The notes: generated by a model from the sequence alone, not told the origin. A stretch of 51,710 nucleotides of DNA from an uncultured Bacteroidia bacterium (GCA_937922655.1 CALAJH010000069.1:1-51710); one strand, 5' to 3'; counted from the first letter of the stretch, positions 8,310 through 16,770 are shown. Numbers and translations are program-made.

Positions 8310-10568
8310 ATGATAGAACCGATACCCATAGCCATCGTTCAGAAAACGGCGAAACTGTTGAAAGTCGCTTTCGACCCGTTCCAAGTGCGCGAACACTACA
8401 AAACCATTCACGCGGACACCGTGACGTCGGTGGACGAAATCGTCCGGCACATGCAGGAGTTGGTGCGTTTTACGGGCATCAGCTTTTTGGAAAATCGTTT
8501 GAGCGTCGAGTCGTTGGAGGAGCTTATCGAGTCGAAATGTTTGCCGCTTTTGGTGTTCGTCAACGTTCCCGAGCCGAAGCCTTTTTTGATAACGGGATAT
8601 AAAAGCGGAAGCGCGGACGGTTTTCTCTTCGAGCGCGAGGGCAAGCGTTTCGTTTCCTATACTTTCAAAGAACTTGAAGATACGCTTTACCGCGAAGGGG
8701 ATTCGGGCTGGAAGGTGTCGTATATCCGGGACATGGAGCAGAGCGTGTTGGTGCTTTCTCCCATAGCCATCAACCCCTTGGTCTCCTCGCCCGAAGAATT
8801 CGAGGGGCCGGCCAAACCATGGAAACGCTTTTGGCACCTGATTCTTAGCGAGCGCCGAAACATCGGCTTTATTTACGTTTACGCGCTCATCGCGGGGCTG
8901 CTGAGCCTGACCACGCCTTTGGGCGTGCAGGCCATCATCGGCCTGATTTCCGGCGGACTGTTGCTCGAGCCGATTGTGCTCTTAATTGCGTTCGTGATTT
9001 TGGCCACGCTCATCGGAGGAGTACTGCAGGTGATGCAGGCGCGGGTCGTGGAGTACGTCCAGCAACGCATCTTTGCCCGGGGCGCTTTCGAGTTTGCCTA
9101 TCGAATCCCGCGCATCGACCTCGAAGCCATTTCCCGAAACTACGCCCCCGAACTCATGAACCGTTTTTTTGATATTCTCACCATTCAAAAAGGATTTTCC
9201 AAAATCCTAACGGACATGTTGTCCTCGGGTCTGCAAATTATTTTCGGATTGTTGTTGCTTTCGTTTTACCACCCGTTTTTCGTTTTTTTCGGCATATTTT
9301 TGGCTTTCGTATTGATTATTATTTTTCGATTCACGGGCGCCCAAGGCCTAAGCACCTCGATTCTCGAATCAAAATACAAATACAAGGTCGTGCAATGGCT
9401 CGAAGAAATTGCACGCACGCTTCCGACCTTTAAACTCGCGGGCTTCACCAACATCTCGCTTCAACGCATGGACTCGCACGTCAGTTACTACCTCAAAAAG
9501 CGCGAGGCCCATTTCCGAATCCTCATGACCCAATATTTTTCCATCGTTTTTTTCAAAACCGTCATTACCGGCGGCATTTTGATTATCGGAGCTTATTTGG
9601 TCATTAACCGTCAAATTACGCTGGGGCAGTTCGTCGCCTCGGATATCGTCATCATCACCGTTTTGAACGGCGTCGAAAAAATCATTCAAAACCTCGACCA
9701 AGTCTACGACGTGCTTACGGCCGTCGACAAAATCGGACAGGTAACCGACCTGCCGCTCGACAGCTCGAAAGGCATTCTGCTCGCCCACACCGACAAAACC
9801 CACGGCTTCGACATCAAAACCCGCAACCTCGCTTATAAATATCCCCACGCCCGCGATTACGCCATCCACGGCATCAACGTCGACATTCGCTCGGGCGAAA
9901 AAATCGGCGTCATCGGTACCGAGGCCAGCGGAAAAACCACGTTTATGCACGTGATTTCGGGCTTGTTGCATTCCTACGAGGGCGTCGTCGCTTACAACGG
10001 CATCTCCTTGCGCGACCTTAACGTTACCAGCCTCCGCGACGACATCGGCGACATCCTTTCCGTCGAAGACATTTTCGACGGAACCTTGCAAGACAACATC
10101 ACCGTTGGAAAATCCGAGGTCAGCTTCGAAGACCTGATGTGGGCCATTGAAAAAGTCGGATTGTTGGATTTCGTCCATTCGCTTCCCGAAGGTTTGCAAA
10201 CCCACCTGACCACCGGCGGAAAGGACATTCCCAGAAGCGTCATGCAAAAAATCATCCTCGCAAGGAGCATCGCCGAACATCCCCGGCTTATCGTCATCGA
10301 CGACTTTTTCTTCAACACCGATTTAAGCATGCAACGGGAAATGGCGGCCTTGCTTTTCGACCCCGCCGCCAAATGGACGGTCATCGCCGTGACCCAAAGC
10401 CCCATTATCCTTTCCAAATGCGACCGCATTCTTTTCTTCGACAAAGGCACCATTACCGAAGATTTGCGTTACGAAGACCTTTTCGTTGCCCCGCACCTTC
10501 AACCTTTCGTCGTCAAAAGCGTACCGACCAATTCCGGTTCCTTCAATAATGCCGATATTTCCGAATAG
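8310..10568 (+). CDS. ABC exporter (fused permease/ATPase) with degenerate ATPase motifs
   Basis: This 752-residue protein has an N-terminal cytoplasmic domain (about 1-160, possibly an inactive C39-peptidase-like domain), a six-helix type IV ABC permease (about 175-460) and an ABC domain (about 495-730). The permease sequence, for example PLGVQAIIGLISGG and FDILTIQKGFSKIL, resembles a conserved Bacteroidota exporter family often found near HlyD-type adaptors; none is adjacent here. The ATPase domain is unusual. Walker A is GTEASGKTT (acceptable), but LSGGQ is replaced by TTGGKDIPRS, the catalytic Glu after Walker B is Asp (LIVIDDFFF), and the switch His is replaced in VTQSP. It may hydrolyse ATP poorly or act with a partner. 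A TTG start at 8292 is possible, but the ATG at 8310 is preferred. The substrate is unknown. Confidence 0.75.
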   Translation: MIEPIPIAIVQKTAKLLKVAFDPFQVREHYKTIHADTVTSVDEIVRHMQELVRFTGISFLENRLSVESLEELIESKCLPLLVFVNVPEPKPFLITGYKSGSADGFLFEREGKRFVSYTFKELEDTLYREGDSGWKVSYIRDMEQSVLVLSPIAINPLVSSPEEFEGPAKPWKRFWHLILSERRNIGFIYVYALIAGLLSLTTPLGVQAIIGLISGGLLLEPIVLLIAFVILATLIGGVLQVMQARVVEYVQQRIFARGAFEFAYRIPRIDLEAISRNYAPELMNRFFDILTIQKGFSKILTDMLSSGLQIIFGLLLLSFYHPFFVFFGIFLAFVLIIIFRFTGAQGLSTSILESKYKYKVVQWLEEIARTLPTFKLAGFTNISLQRMDSHVSYYLKKREAHFRILMTQYFSIVFFKTVITGGILIIGAYLVINRQITLGQFVASDIVIITVLNGVEKIIQNLDQVYDVLTAVDKIGQVTDLPLDSSKGILLAHTDKTHGFDIKTRNLAYKYPHARDYAIHGINVDIRSGEKIGVIGTEASGKTTFMHVISGLLHSYEGVVAYNGISLRDLNVTSLRDDIGDILSVEDIFDGTLQDNITVGKSEVSFEDLMWAIEKVGLLDFVHSLPEGLQTHLTTGGKDIPRSVMQKIILARSIAEHPRLIVIDDFFFNTDLSMQREMAALLFDPAAKWTVIAVTQSPIILSKCDRILFFDKGTITEDLRYEDLFVAPHLQPFVVKSVPTNSGSFNNADISE

Positions 10569-10745
10569 CCCTACCCGGGTGCGAAAATCGTTTCCGCATC
10601 TCGTTCGGCAAGGCTATACGACCAACGATGAAAAATCGAGCCGTGTGTTTCATAAAAGACGCCGAAAATAATTTCGGTTTAACGCCGGCGCAAACGCAAG
10701 CCGGCGGACGGATTTAGCGGGTCGAAGGCGGTGTATTTTGGGGGC

Positions 10746-12041
10746 ATGAACTTCGACTTTACCCGCAACGAAAAACAAGCGCAATTTTTTCGGGCGGTGG
10801 CGGCGGCGTGCGACGGCGCTTCTCCCCAACGCTACTTCTTTTACGGCGGCGGCGTGCGCGGCGGAAAAACCTCCATTTGTTTGGCGACGCTTTTGTGGCT
10901 GGCGCTTAAATATCCGGGGGCGCGGGCGCATATCGTACGCGAATCCCAACCTTTGTTGTTTTCGACCGTACGCCCCGCTTTCGACCGTCTTTGTCCGCCC
11001 CATCTCCTTGCCGAAAAGCGTTTTTCCGGCGGCTTGGCCCACTATCGATTCAAAAACGGCAGCGTCTTACATTTGTTTTCCGAATCCTTTGCCCACGACC
11101 CCGATTTAGACCGGTTCAAAGGCCTCGAAACCAATTTTTTTCTTTTGGAACAGGCCGAAGAACTGCAATATCAAACCTTCGTTAAATGTTTGGAACGCGT
11201 CGGCTCGTGGCGTTTGGAATCCTCACCGCCCGGCGTGGTCATGGCCACCTTCAATCCCGCCCAAAATTGGGTCAAAACCGAAATACGCGACAAATACTTG
11301 GCCGGACTTTTGCCCGAAGCCTATTTTTACCTCGAAGCCTTGCCGAGCGACAATCCCTTCGTTACCGGCGAACAATGGAACGCATGGAAACATATGGACC
11401 CGCTTTCGTACCGACGATTCGTTGAAGGGGATTGGACGGCCTTCGAAAACGAAAAACGCTTTGCCTACGCCTTCGACCCCGCACGGCACGTCGTCGCCCG
11501 CGCTTTTGTGCCGACCCTGCCCGTCTATTTAAGCTTTGATTTCAACGTCGAACCCTTTTGCGCGACGGCCTTCCAAACCGACCGTGCAACATGGGCGCAC
11601 GCAACGGCCGAGTTTCGCATCGAGCGGGCCGACGTCTACGAAATGGCGGCGGCGGTGCGTCGACGCTTTCCGGGCGCGGTGTTTTATCTTACGGGCGACG
11701 CCTCGGGCCGCCAACGTTCGGCGCTCACGGCCGCCAACGCCTCCGCCTATACCATATTGACCGAAGCCCTCGACGTCGCGCCCGCTTGTTTGGACGTGCC
11801 CATCGTCAATCCAAGCCACAGGGAAAGCCGCGTGTTTGTCAACGCCCTGCTTTCCCGTTGGAACGGCCTTTCCATTTCCCCCGAATGCCCTGCGCTCATC
11901 GAAGATTTAAGCGTTTGCAACGTCGACGAACGCGGGCGTATCGTCAAATCCCACGCCTTACAAACCCATCTGCTCGACACCTTCCGTTATTTTCTACATA
12001 CGTATTTTGCCCACCTTTTGCCCTCGACGGCACGCGTCTAA
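10746..12041 (+). CDS. Phage-type terminase large subunit
   Basis: A 431-residue protein with the two domains of a terminase large subunit, the motor that packages phage DNA into capsids. The ATPase part has Walker A GGGVRGGKT (34-42), a Walker B-like NFFLLEQAEEL (130-140, in the style of xWxEEA terminases) and a coupling motif ATFNPAQNWV (167-176). The nuclease part keeps the three acidic positions: D265 in SFDFN, D318 in LTGDASGRQR and D411 in LLDTFRYFL. Nothing is broken, so it is not an obvious decayed prophage remnant. The neighbours are an ABC exporter and a CorC-family gene; no small terminase or portal gene adjoins it. A GTG at 10731 is in frame, but the ATG at 10746 is preferred. Assignment to the terminase fold is fairly sure; the biological role here is not. 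Confidence 0.75.
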   Translation: MNFDFTRNEKQAQFFRAVAAACDGASPQRYFFYGGGVRGGKTSICLATLLWLALKYPGARAHIVRESQPLLFSTVRPAFDRLCPPHLLAEKRFSGGLAHYRFKNGSVLHLFSESFAHDPDLDRFKGLETNFFLLEQAEELQYQTFVKCLERVGSWRLESSPPGVVMATFNPAQNWVKTEIRDKYLAGLLPEAYFYLEALPSDNPFVTGEQWNAWKHMDPLSYRRFVEGDWTAFENEKRFAYAFDPARHVVARAFVPTLPVYLSFDFNVEPFCATAFQTDRATWAHATAEFRIERADVYEMAAAVRRRFPGAVFYLTGDASGRQRSALTAANASAYTILTEALDVAPACLDVPIVNPSHRESRVFVNALLSRWNGLSISPECPALIEDLSVCNVDERGRIVKSHALQTHLLDTFRYFLHTYFAHLLPSTARV

Positions 12042-12050
12042 ATCCGGGGC

Positions 12051-12066
12051 AAAAAGTGTGGATTGT
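12051..12066 (+). repeat. 16-bp box, copy 1 (AAAAAGTGTGGATTGT)
   Basis: An exact 16-bp direct repeat, shared with 16709-16724. This copy starts 9 bp after the terminase stop and upstream of the corC-like gene. Its TTG (12063-12065) sits 18 nt before a TAnnTTTG match. Confidence 0.8.
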
Positions 12067-12091
12067 TTTTGCCGACAATTGCTTAGATTTG
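12063..12091 (+). promoter_or_regulatory. Promoter of the corC-like gene (TTG-N18-TAGATTTG)
   Basis: TTG at 12063-12065, an 18-nt spacer and TAGATTTG at 12084-12091 match the Bacteroidota promoter pattern. The -33 part lies within the shared 16-bp box, and an A-tract sits just upstream like an UP element. The predicted leader is about 120 nt. Confidence 0.5.
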
Positions 12092-12217
12092 CGCAGTAAT
12101 CCGGCGGCCAACGCCGAAAAAAAATTGACAACCGGTTTTCACTTTAACCCGTTTTATCGCTTTCGAGAAGGAGAATTTAAACCCAGAATATAGTTTCGTC
12201 GGCGACGCCGGAGCGCC

Positions 12218-13492
12218 ATGGACGTAGTGGTCATACTGGTGCTGATGCTCTTCAACGGCCTGTTTGCCATGGCGGAAATCGCGTTTATTTCGTCGCGTCG
12301 GCCGAAGTTGGAGGACGGCAAGCGCCACGGCAACAGGAACGCCGGCTTGATTCTCGGTCTTAAAGACCGGCCCGAACGCGTGCTTTCCACCATACAAATC
12401 GGCATCACGTTGGTAGGGACGTTGGCGGCGGCTTACGGCGGCAAAAATTTGGCCGACGACCTTGCCCGTTACTTTTCGGGCGTGCCCGGTTTGGCCGCGT
12501 ATTCGGGCCAATTGGCGCTGGTGGCCGTCGTGGCAATCATTACGTATTTGGAACTGGTCGTCGGCGAATTGGTGCCGAAATCCATTGCCATTTTACACCC
12601 CGAAAAAATTTCTTACGCTTTTGCCCGTACACTCAAAGCGTTGATTGTCTTGACGGCGCCCTTGGTGGGCTTGCTTTCGCTTTCGACGCGGCTGATTTTG
12701 AAAATCATGGGGGTTAAGCCGTCTCAATCCGCCGAGTTTACCGAAGAAGAGTTCAAGCTGATGATAGACCACGGCGCCAAACAAGGGGTCTTCGAGGACG
12801 AGGAGCAGGCGATGATGAAAGGCGTGATACGCTTGGGCAATCAACGCGCCGACGCCGTCATGACCCATCGTTCGGAAATCGTTTGGCTCGACGCCGACGT
12901 TTCCCAAGACCGCGCCCTCGAAATTGTTTTTTCCGAAATGCATCTGTTCTATTTAGTCGCCGAAGGCTCGCTCGACAAACTGCTTGGCGTGGTGGCCGTC
13001 AAGGACGTGCTTCGTCAGATTTACGTCGAAAAGCGTTTTGATTTGAAAAGCCTTGTTCGCACTCCCGTTGTTATTCACGAAAAAATGCCCGCCCTCGACG
13101 TCCTTGAACATCTCAAAACCCAAAAAGCGCAAATCGCCGTCGTCGTCAACGAATACGGCGCCCTTGAAGGCATCGTTACCCTCAACGACATCACCTCCGC
13201 CCTCGTCGGCGATTATTCCGCCTTCGACGGTCAGGATGAACCCGAGATTATCGTCCGTGAAGACGGTTCTTATCTCGTCGACGGCATGACCAATTTCGAC
13301 CGGGTCCGCGAAACGCTCGACATGCTCGACGACGACGAAGACGGCGAATACGTTACCCTCGGCGGTTTTGTGATGTTCAAACTTGGACGCTTGCCGCGCT
13401 CGGGCGACCGTTTCGAGGCCGGAAACTACCGATTCGAGGTCGTGGACATGGACAAAAATCGCGTGGACAAAGTGATGATTACCCGCCTTTGA
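12218..13492 (+). CDS. CBS/CorC-family membrane protein (hemolysin-related, CNNM-like)
   Basis: This 424-residue protein has the standard layout of the DUF21-CBS-CorC family: an N-terminal membrane domain (about 1-165) with LFNGLFAMAEIAFIS and the ELVVGELVPKSIAI stretch, a pair of CBS domains (about 195-320, ADAVMTHRSEIVWLDAD, IVVVNEYGALEGIVTLND) and a C-terminal CorC_HlyC domain ending FEVVDMDKNRVDKVMI. Relatives mediate or regulate magnesium and cobalt transport; Bacteroidota GldE also belongs here, but nothing ties this gene to gliding. The ATG at 12218 follows GGAG by a normal distance. It is convergent with the outer-membrane barrel gene. Confidence 0.88.
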   Translation: MDVVVILVLMLFNGLFAMAEIAFISSRRPKLEDGKRHGNRNAGLILGLKDRPERVLSTIQIGITLVGTLAAAYGGKNLADDLARYFSGVPGLAAYSGQLALVAVVAIITYLELVVGELVPKSIAILHPEKISYAFARTLKALIVLTAPLVGLLSLSTRLILKIMGVKPSQSAEFTEEEFKLMIDHGAKQGVFEDEEQAMMKGVIRLGNQRADAVMTHRSEIVWLDADVSQDRALEIVFSEMHLFYLVAEGSLDKLLGVVAVKDVLRQIYVEKRFDLKSLVRTPVVIHEKMPALDVLEHLKTQKAQIAVVVNEYGALEGIVTLNDITSALVGDYSAFDGQDEPEIIVREDGSYLVDGMTNFDRVRETLDMLDDDEDGEYVTLGGFVMFKLGRLPRSGDRFEAGNYRFEVVDMDKNRVDKVMITRL

Positions 13493-13562
13493 CCGCCGTC
13501 TTGCGGCTTTGGGTTCTATCGCGGGGGCGAAAACCGAAATTTTTAAAAAACGGGGCAGTCGT

Positions 13563-14669
13563 TTATTTGCTCTTGTCCGCGAATCCTATGAGGCCGACCC
13601 GTAAACCGAACGAATGGTCGAAGGCAAAGCGCAAACCCGAGCCAAAATAACGGTAGGGACGATAAAAAAATTCGACTTCCAAGCCGAGGCTTTGACCGAC
13701 GCAAAAGTCGAGGCCGACGCTTCCTCCGAAACGCGCCGTTGTGTAGGAGACCGAAAACGCCGCCTCCGACTGTCGGAAGTATCCCACCGAACCCATGACT
13801 TCTAAAAACGGCATGACCCCGTTGCTCGGGATGAAGTAGCGCAAAAACGGTCCCGTATGAGCGTTCCATGCGCCACGGTCTTTGTCCGAAAACGCCGCGA
13901 CTTCGAGCGTCGGACCGATGGAAAGTTTGTCGGCGAATATCGCCCCGAAACGAAAAGGCATGAAAAAATGAAACCGCCCCGACGACAACCATTGGCTTTG
14001 GAGTTCGGCGAGATAGAAATAGTTGCCGGCGCGGCTTCTGGCCGCACAAAATTCGCGTCCGGCCACGCCCGCGAAGCCTCCCAAGAATCCCGTCAGGCCC
14101 GCGTTCAACGAAAGCCGGTGGATAACGGGGTCGAAAACCGCCGCCGAGGGCAGATAGTCGTAGCCCAAGCGGACGTCGAAGGCTGAGCTTCGGTCGAGGA
14201 AAAGAGCGATGCCGACGGCGCCGCCCGCGCTCCACGACCCGCCCGTACGCGCGTAAACATACGGCGAAAACGTCGGTTCGACCTCCGCCTCGATGCGGTG
14301 TTCCAAAAAACTACCGTAATTGACGCTTGCGTTCGCCTCCAAATATGGTGCGAAAGCCCGGTTGTCGGAAGCGAAATAATAGCGAAGAAAAGGTTTGAGT
14401 TCGGCGTAAAATCGTTCGGTTGTCGGGCGTACGGAACCGGCGGGATAACTCCGAAAAAAAACGTCCGTCCGCAACTGCATCGCGAACAGCAAATTTTTGG
14501 CCACCGTGCCGCCAAGCGCGAAGCGATTGGGAAAATTGACGTAGCGAGCATAGTCTCCCACGGGAAAGTTGCTCGTCAGCGTCGTGCGTCCGTCTATAAA
14601 CAGGCGCTTTTTTTCGATTTGGCCCTCGACCGTACCGGTCAATAATAATAACACACAAAGCAATCGCAT
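13563..14669 (-). CDS. Outer-membrane beta-barrel protein (unknown function)
   Basis: Starting at the ATG at 14669 this gives 368 residues with a signal peptide (MRLLCVLLLLTGTVEGQ). The rest consists of short alternating hydrophobic strands rich in Tyr, Phe and Gly, such as PFLRYYFASDNRAFAPYLEA and the closing strand FGLRVGLIGF, as expected for an outer-membrane barrel. Two halves both contain a FLRYF plus PYLEA/PFLEV pair, which hints at internal duplication. No specific family was recognised. The frame stays open far upstream to 15392, but that extension is antisense to the small plus-strand genes and lacks a signal peptide, so it was dropped. Confidence 0.7.
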   Translation of the reverse strand: MRLLCVLLLLTGTVEGQIEKKRLFIDGRTTLTSNFPVGDYARYVNFPNRFALGGTVAKNLLFAMQLRTDVFFRSYPAGSVRPTTERFYAELKPFLRYYFASDNRAFAPYLEANASVNYGSFLEHRIEAEVEPTFSPYVYARTGGSWSAGGAVGIALFLDRSSAFDVRLGYDYLPSAAVFDPVIHRLSLNAGLTGFLGGFAGVAGREFCAARSRAGNYFYLAELQSQWLSSGRFHFFMPFRFGAIFADKLSIGPTLEVAAFSDKDRGAWNAHTGPFLRYFIPSNGVMPFLEVMGSVGYFRQSEAAFSVSYTTARFGGSVGLDFCVGQSLGLEVEFFYRPYRYFGSGLRFAFDHSFGLRVGLIGFADKSK

Positions 14670-14731
14670 GACGTAGACGTTGAAAGCCGACCGCGATTTT
14701 CCGCGACGGGTGCGCGATATAGGCGTTTTTG

Positions 14732-14739
14732 CAAATTTA
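14732..14739 (-). promoter_or_regulatory. -7 element (TAAATTTG) for the barrel gene
   Basis: On the minus strand TAAATTTG matches TAnnTTTG exactly, 62 nt upstream of the barrel ATG at 14669. No -33 TTG was found at the expected distance. Confidence 0.4.
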
Positions 14740-14897
14740 GGCATAATTTTCGTGTTTTCGTGGCGCGGCGGCGTTTTTTCTTGTAAGGCATTGACCTTGG
14801 GTCTGATAACCCCGGGGCGTCGAATCGGTGGTGTATCGGGGGGGAGGGCCCGTGTTTTTGAAACCCGTGCGTTTTTGGGTGCATTGTCGTTACAACG

Positions 14898-15119
14898 ATG
14901 GAAGAAAAGTTCGTCGTCATGGAGAACGCGGCGGGGGTTATGCAGTTTTTCCCCGAAGCGTTTTATAAACAGTATTTTTCCGACGGCAAACCGACGACGA
15001 CCGCGGACGGTCGGCCGGTGGTCTCGGAATTGTCGGGATTGTCGTTGGCGGCCGGGGTTCGGGCGGTGATACGTCAGTTTCCGTCGGGGCCGGCGGTGAT
15101 GGAAATCGAAAAAAAGTAA
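14898..15119 (+). CDS. Small unknown protein, first gene of the capsid-like cluster
   Basis: A 73-residue acidic-basic protein with no membrane segment or recognised domain (MEEKFVVMENAAG... FPSGPAVMEIEKK). I do not recognise it. It is followed after 3 nt by the next small gene and then by the capsid-like gene, all on the plus strand, so it is probably part of the same transcript. In phage genomes small genes at this position often encode head accessory or decoration proteins; that is only positional inference. Confidence 0.5.
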   Translation: MEEKFVVMENAAGVMQFFPEAFYKQYFSDGKPTTTADGRPVVSELSGLSLAAGVRAVIRQFPSGPAVMEIEKK

Positions 15120-15122
15120 AAA

Positions 15123-15419
15123 ATGAACATGGATACGCATCCTTTGGGTTGGTTTGCGCCCGAGGCGCCGCAGGTTGTTGCGCCGTTGTCGGAGGAGGGT
15201 TCGCCGCCGGTGGTTTCGGAAACGCTCCCCGTTGCAACAAACGCTGAAGCGAGGGTCGTTCCCGCCACGCCGACGGCGCAAGCCGACCCTGCGGCCGTCG
15301 TGGAGCGCGCCGTTGTGTCGTCGGACGACTATTTGCGGGGCGGCCGCTACCGGCCGGAAGAGAGTCCGTCGGTATACCGCAGTTTTGTACAAACCCTTAT
15401 TCGTGAAAGGATATGTTAG
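15123..15419 (+). CDS. Small Pro/Ala/Val-rich protein preceding the capsid-like gene
   Basis: A 98-residue protein whose middle (about 12-65) is low-complexity Pro/Ala/Val/Glu, apparently disordered, with a more regular charged C-terminus (DDYLRGGRYRPEESP, FVQTLIRERIC). The stop overlaps the start of the capsid-like gene by 7 nt (ATGTTAG), so the two are probably translationally coupled. The position and composition would suit a scaffold-like or head accessory role, but there is no sequence proof. Confidence 0.5.
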   Translation: MNMDTHPLGWFAPEAPQVVAPLSEEGSPPVVSETLPVATNAEARVVPATPTAQADPAAVVERAVVSSDDYLRGGRYRPEESPSVYRSFVQTLIRERIC

Positions 15420-16504
15420 GATATTGCGAAGCCTTGTTGGTGGGCTTGGAGGAGGTCGCGGGCCTTAACGATCCGCAACTCAAAACCCGGCCGACGGGAT
15501 TGATTCAAGCCCTTCGTTCGACGAACAACACGCGTAATTCGGAGGTTTTGCGCGTCGATTCGGGCGACGGCCACCGGGTGGACGTAAGGGTGCGGCGTTT
15601 GTTGCGTTCGCGTGCCGTCGACACGCGCACCTCCCGCTCTTGCGACCCCGTACTGACCCCCGTCTACAACGAACAGACCGTTACGATAAGCAATTACCGC
15701 GAAACGGCCGTGGCCGTTACATGGGACGAAATTTCGCGTTATTGCAAGGAGGCCTCGTCGCTGACGAGCAACGGCCAACGCATCGCCGGGGCGCCGAACA
15801 CGCCGTTGATGCGCGACCATTTGCGTAAAATCATGGCGGCGATGAACGGTTTGCGGCAGGCCGTCAATCAGGACGTATGGGCGGCGCTTGCGGGCTCGTT
15901 CGGATGGAACGGCGTTACGCTTTCGTCGGCGCCGAAACCGGTGAATCTTTTGCGGGCCTCGCTCGACAACGCCAAAATCGAGGAGGGCCTGCAAGACCTG
16001 ATGTTCGACATGGCCTTCAACGAGGTCGAAGGCACTCCCATCGTCGTTGGCGCGGGTATTTTTCACCGTTTCAACACCTCGATACAATACGGCTGTTGCA
16101 ATTTGGGCGGTTTCGATTGGAAAGGGCCGTCGTCGGAAACGCCGTACGAATATTGGCTCGATTGGACGGCGCAAACGGCATTGGGCGCCAACCAGTTTGC
16201 GGTATTGGCGCCGGGCGCGGCCCAACTGCTCACCTACAACCATTACAGGGGGGCGTTTACGGGCCGGCACGGCGCCAGCGATTTCGGCGTTTTGCCCGAC
16301 CCCTATCTTACCCCCGGCGAAACCCCTTGGGCCTGGGACTTACAACTGCGTTTCGAGGATTGCGGTCCCAACGCCAGACGTTATACCGCCATCGTCGGAA
16401 TCACTTTCGGACTCTACACTTTACCCGCCGCCTCCTTCCCGCCCGGCGACCCGCTTTCAAACGTGAATGGAATTTTTCGATATCTTGCACAAATCAAACC
16501 ATAA
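15413..16504 (+). CDS. Putative phage major-capsid-like protein
   Basis: A 363-residue protein with no signal peptide. Its C-terminal third (ending PWAWDLQLRFEDCG, FGLYTLPAASFPPGD and VNGIFRY) looks like the end of major capsid proteins from Bacteroidota phages, where a Trp-rich strand, a D-C pair and a VNG-F/L-Y ending recur. The middle (about 95-185) holds amphipathic helices as in a capsid spine and A-domain region. The call rests on pattern memory, not alignment, so it is moderate. It overlaps the upstream small gene by 7 nt and is followed by a strong terminator. The terminase lies 3.4 kb upstream; no portal or protease gene lies between them. Confidence 0.5.
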   Translation: MLGYCEALLVGLEEVAGLNDPQLKTRPTGLIQALRSTNNTRNSEVLRVDSGDGHRVDVRVRRLLRSRAVDTRTSRSCDPVLTPVYNEQTVTISNYRETAVAVTWDEISRYCKEASSLTSNGQRIAGAPNTPLMRDHLRKIMAAMNGLRQAVNQDVWAALAGSFGWNGVTLSSAPKPVNLLRASLDNAKIEEGLQDLMFDMAFNEVEGTPIVVGAGIFHRFNTSIQYGCCNLGGFDWKGPSSETPYEYWLDWTAQTALGANQFAVLAPGAAQLLTYNHYRGAFTGRHGASDFGVLPDPYLTPGETPWAWDLQLRFEDCGPNARRYTAIVGITFGLYTLPAASFPPGDPLSNVNGIFRYLAQIKP

Positions 16505-16565
16505 ATTTTGTAACTTGCATTCGTTTTTCAGATTTCTGTTTTTTTTGTTTTTTTGAGAAGGCACG

Positions 16566-16594
16566 AGGCCCCATTCCGGGGCCTTTGCTTTTTT
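16566..16594 (+). terminator. Rho-independent terminator after the capsid-like gene
   Basis: AGGCCCC (16566-16572) and GGGGCCT (16578-16584) form a 7-bp perfect stem with a 5-nt loop, followed by a T-rich run to about 16594. It lies about 60 nt after the capsid-like stop and closes the three-gene cluster. Confidence 0.75.
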
Positions 16595-16708
16595 CCTTGC
16601 AATTCAATATCGTTTGGACAAAAAACAAGACGACGCAAAGGCTGCTTGTGTCGGCAGCGGATAAATTTTTTATTAAAATACACGGGGCGTGCAACGCTTG
16701 AGGCCGGG

Positions 16709-16724
16709 AAAAAGTGTGGATTGT
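16709..16724 (+). repeat. 16-bp box, copy 2 (AAAAAGTGTGGATTGT)
   Basis: An exact copy of the box at 12051-12066. Here it lies 46 nt upstream of the smc ATG; a related CCGGG precedes both copies. Confidence 0.8.
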
Positions 16725-16750
16725 CCGTCCGGCGGGATTACGTAATTTTA
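16721..16750 (+). promoter_or_regulatory. Promoter of smc-murG-murC (TTG-N19-TAATTTTA)
   Basis: TTG at 16721-16723, at the end of the 16-bp box, a 19-nt spacer and TAATTTTA at 16743-16750 (one mismatch to TAnnTTTG). The layout parallels the corC-like promoter at 12063-12091. Confidence 0.45.
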
Positions 16751-16770
16751 CGGCGTTATCTACGCCGCAA

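Noticed and set aside
13563-15392. A 609-codon minus-strand frame extending the barrel gene upstream
   Set aside because: The extra 240 codons are Arg-rich, antisense to the small plus-strand genes and lack a signal peptide; the ATG at 14669 gives a good one.
12051-16724. The 16-bp direct repeat as attL/attR of an integrated element
   Set aside because: Both copies fit a promoter role at the same distance to TAnnTTTR, the terminase lies outside the bracketed segment, and no integrase or tRNA gene is present. Kept as an alternative only.
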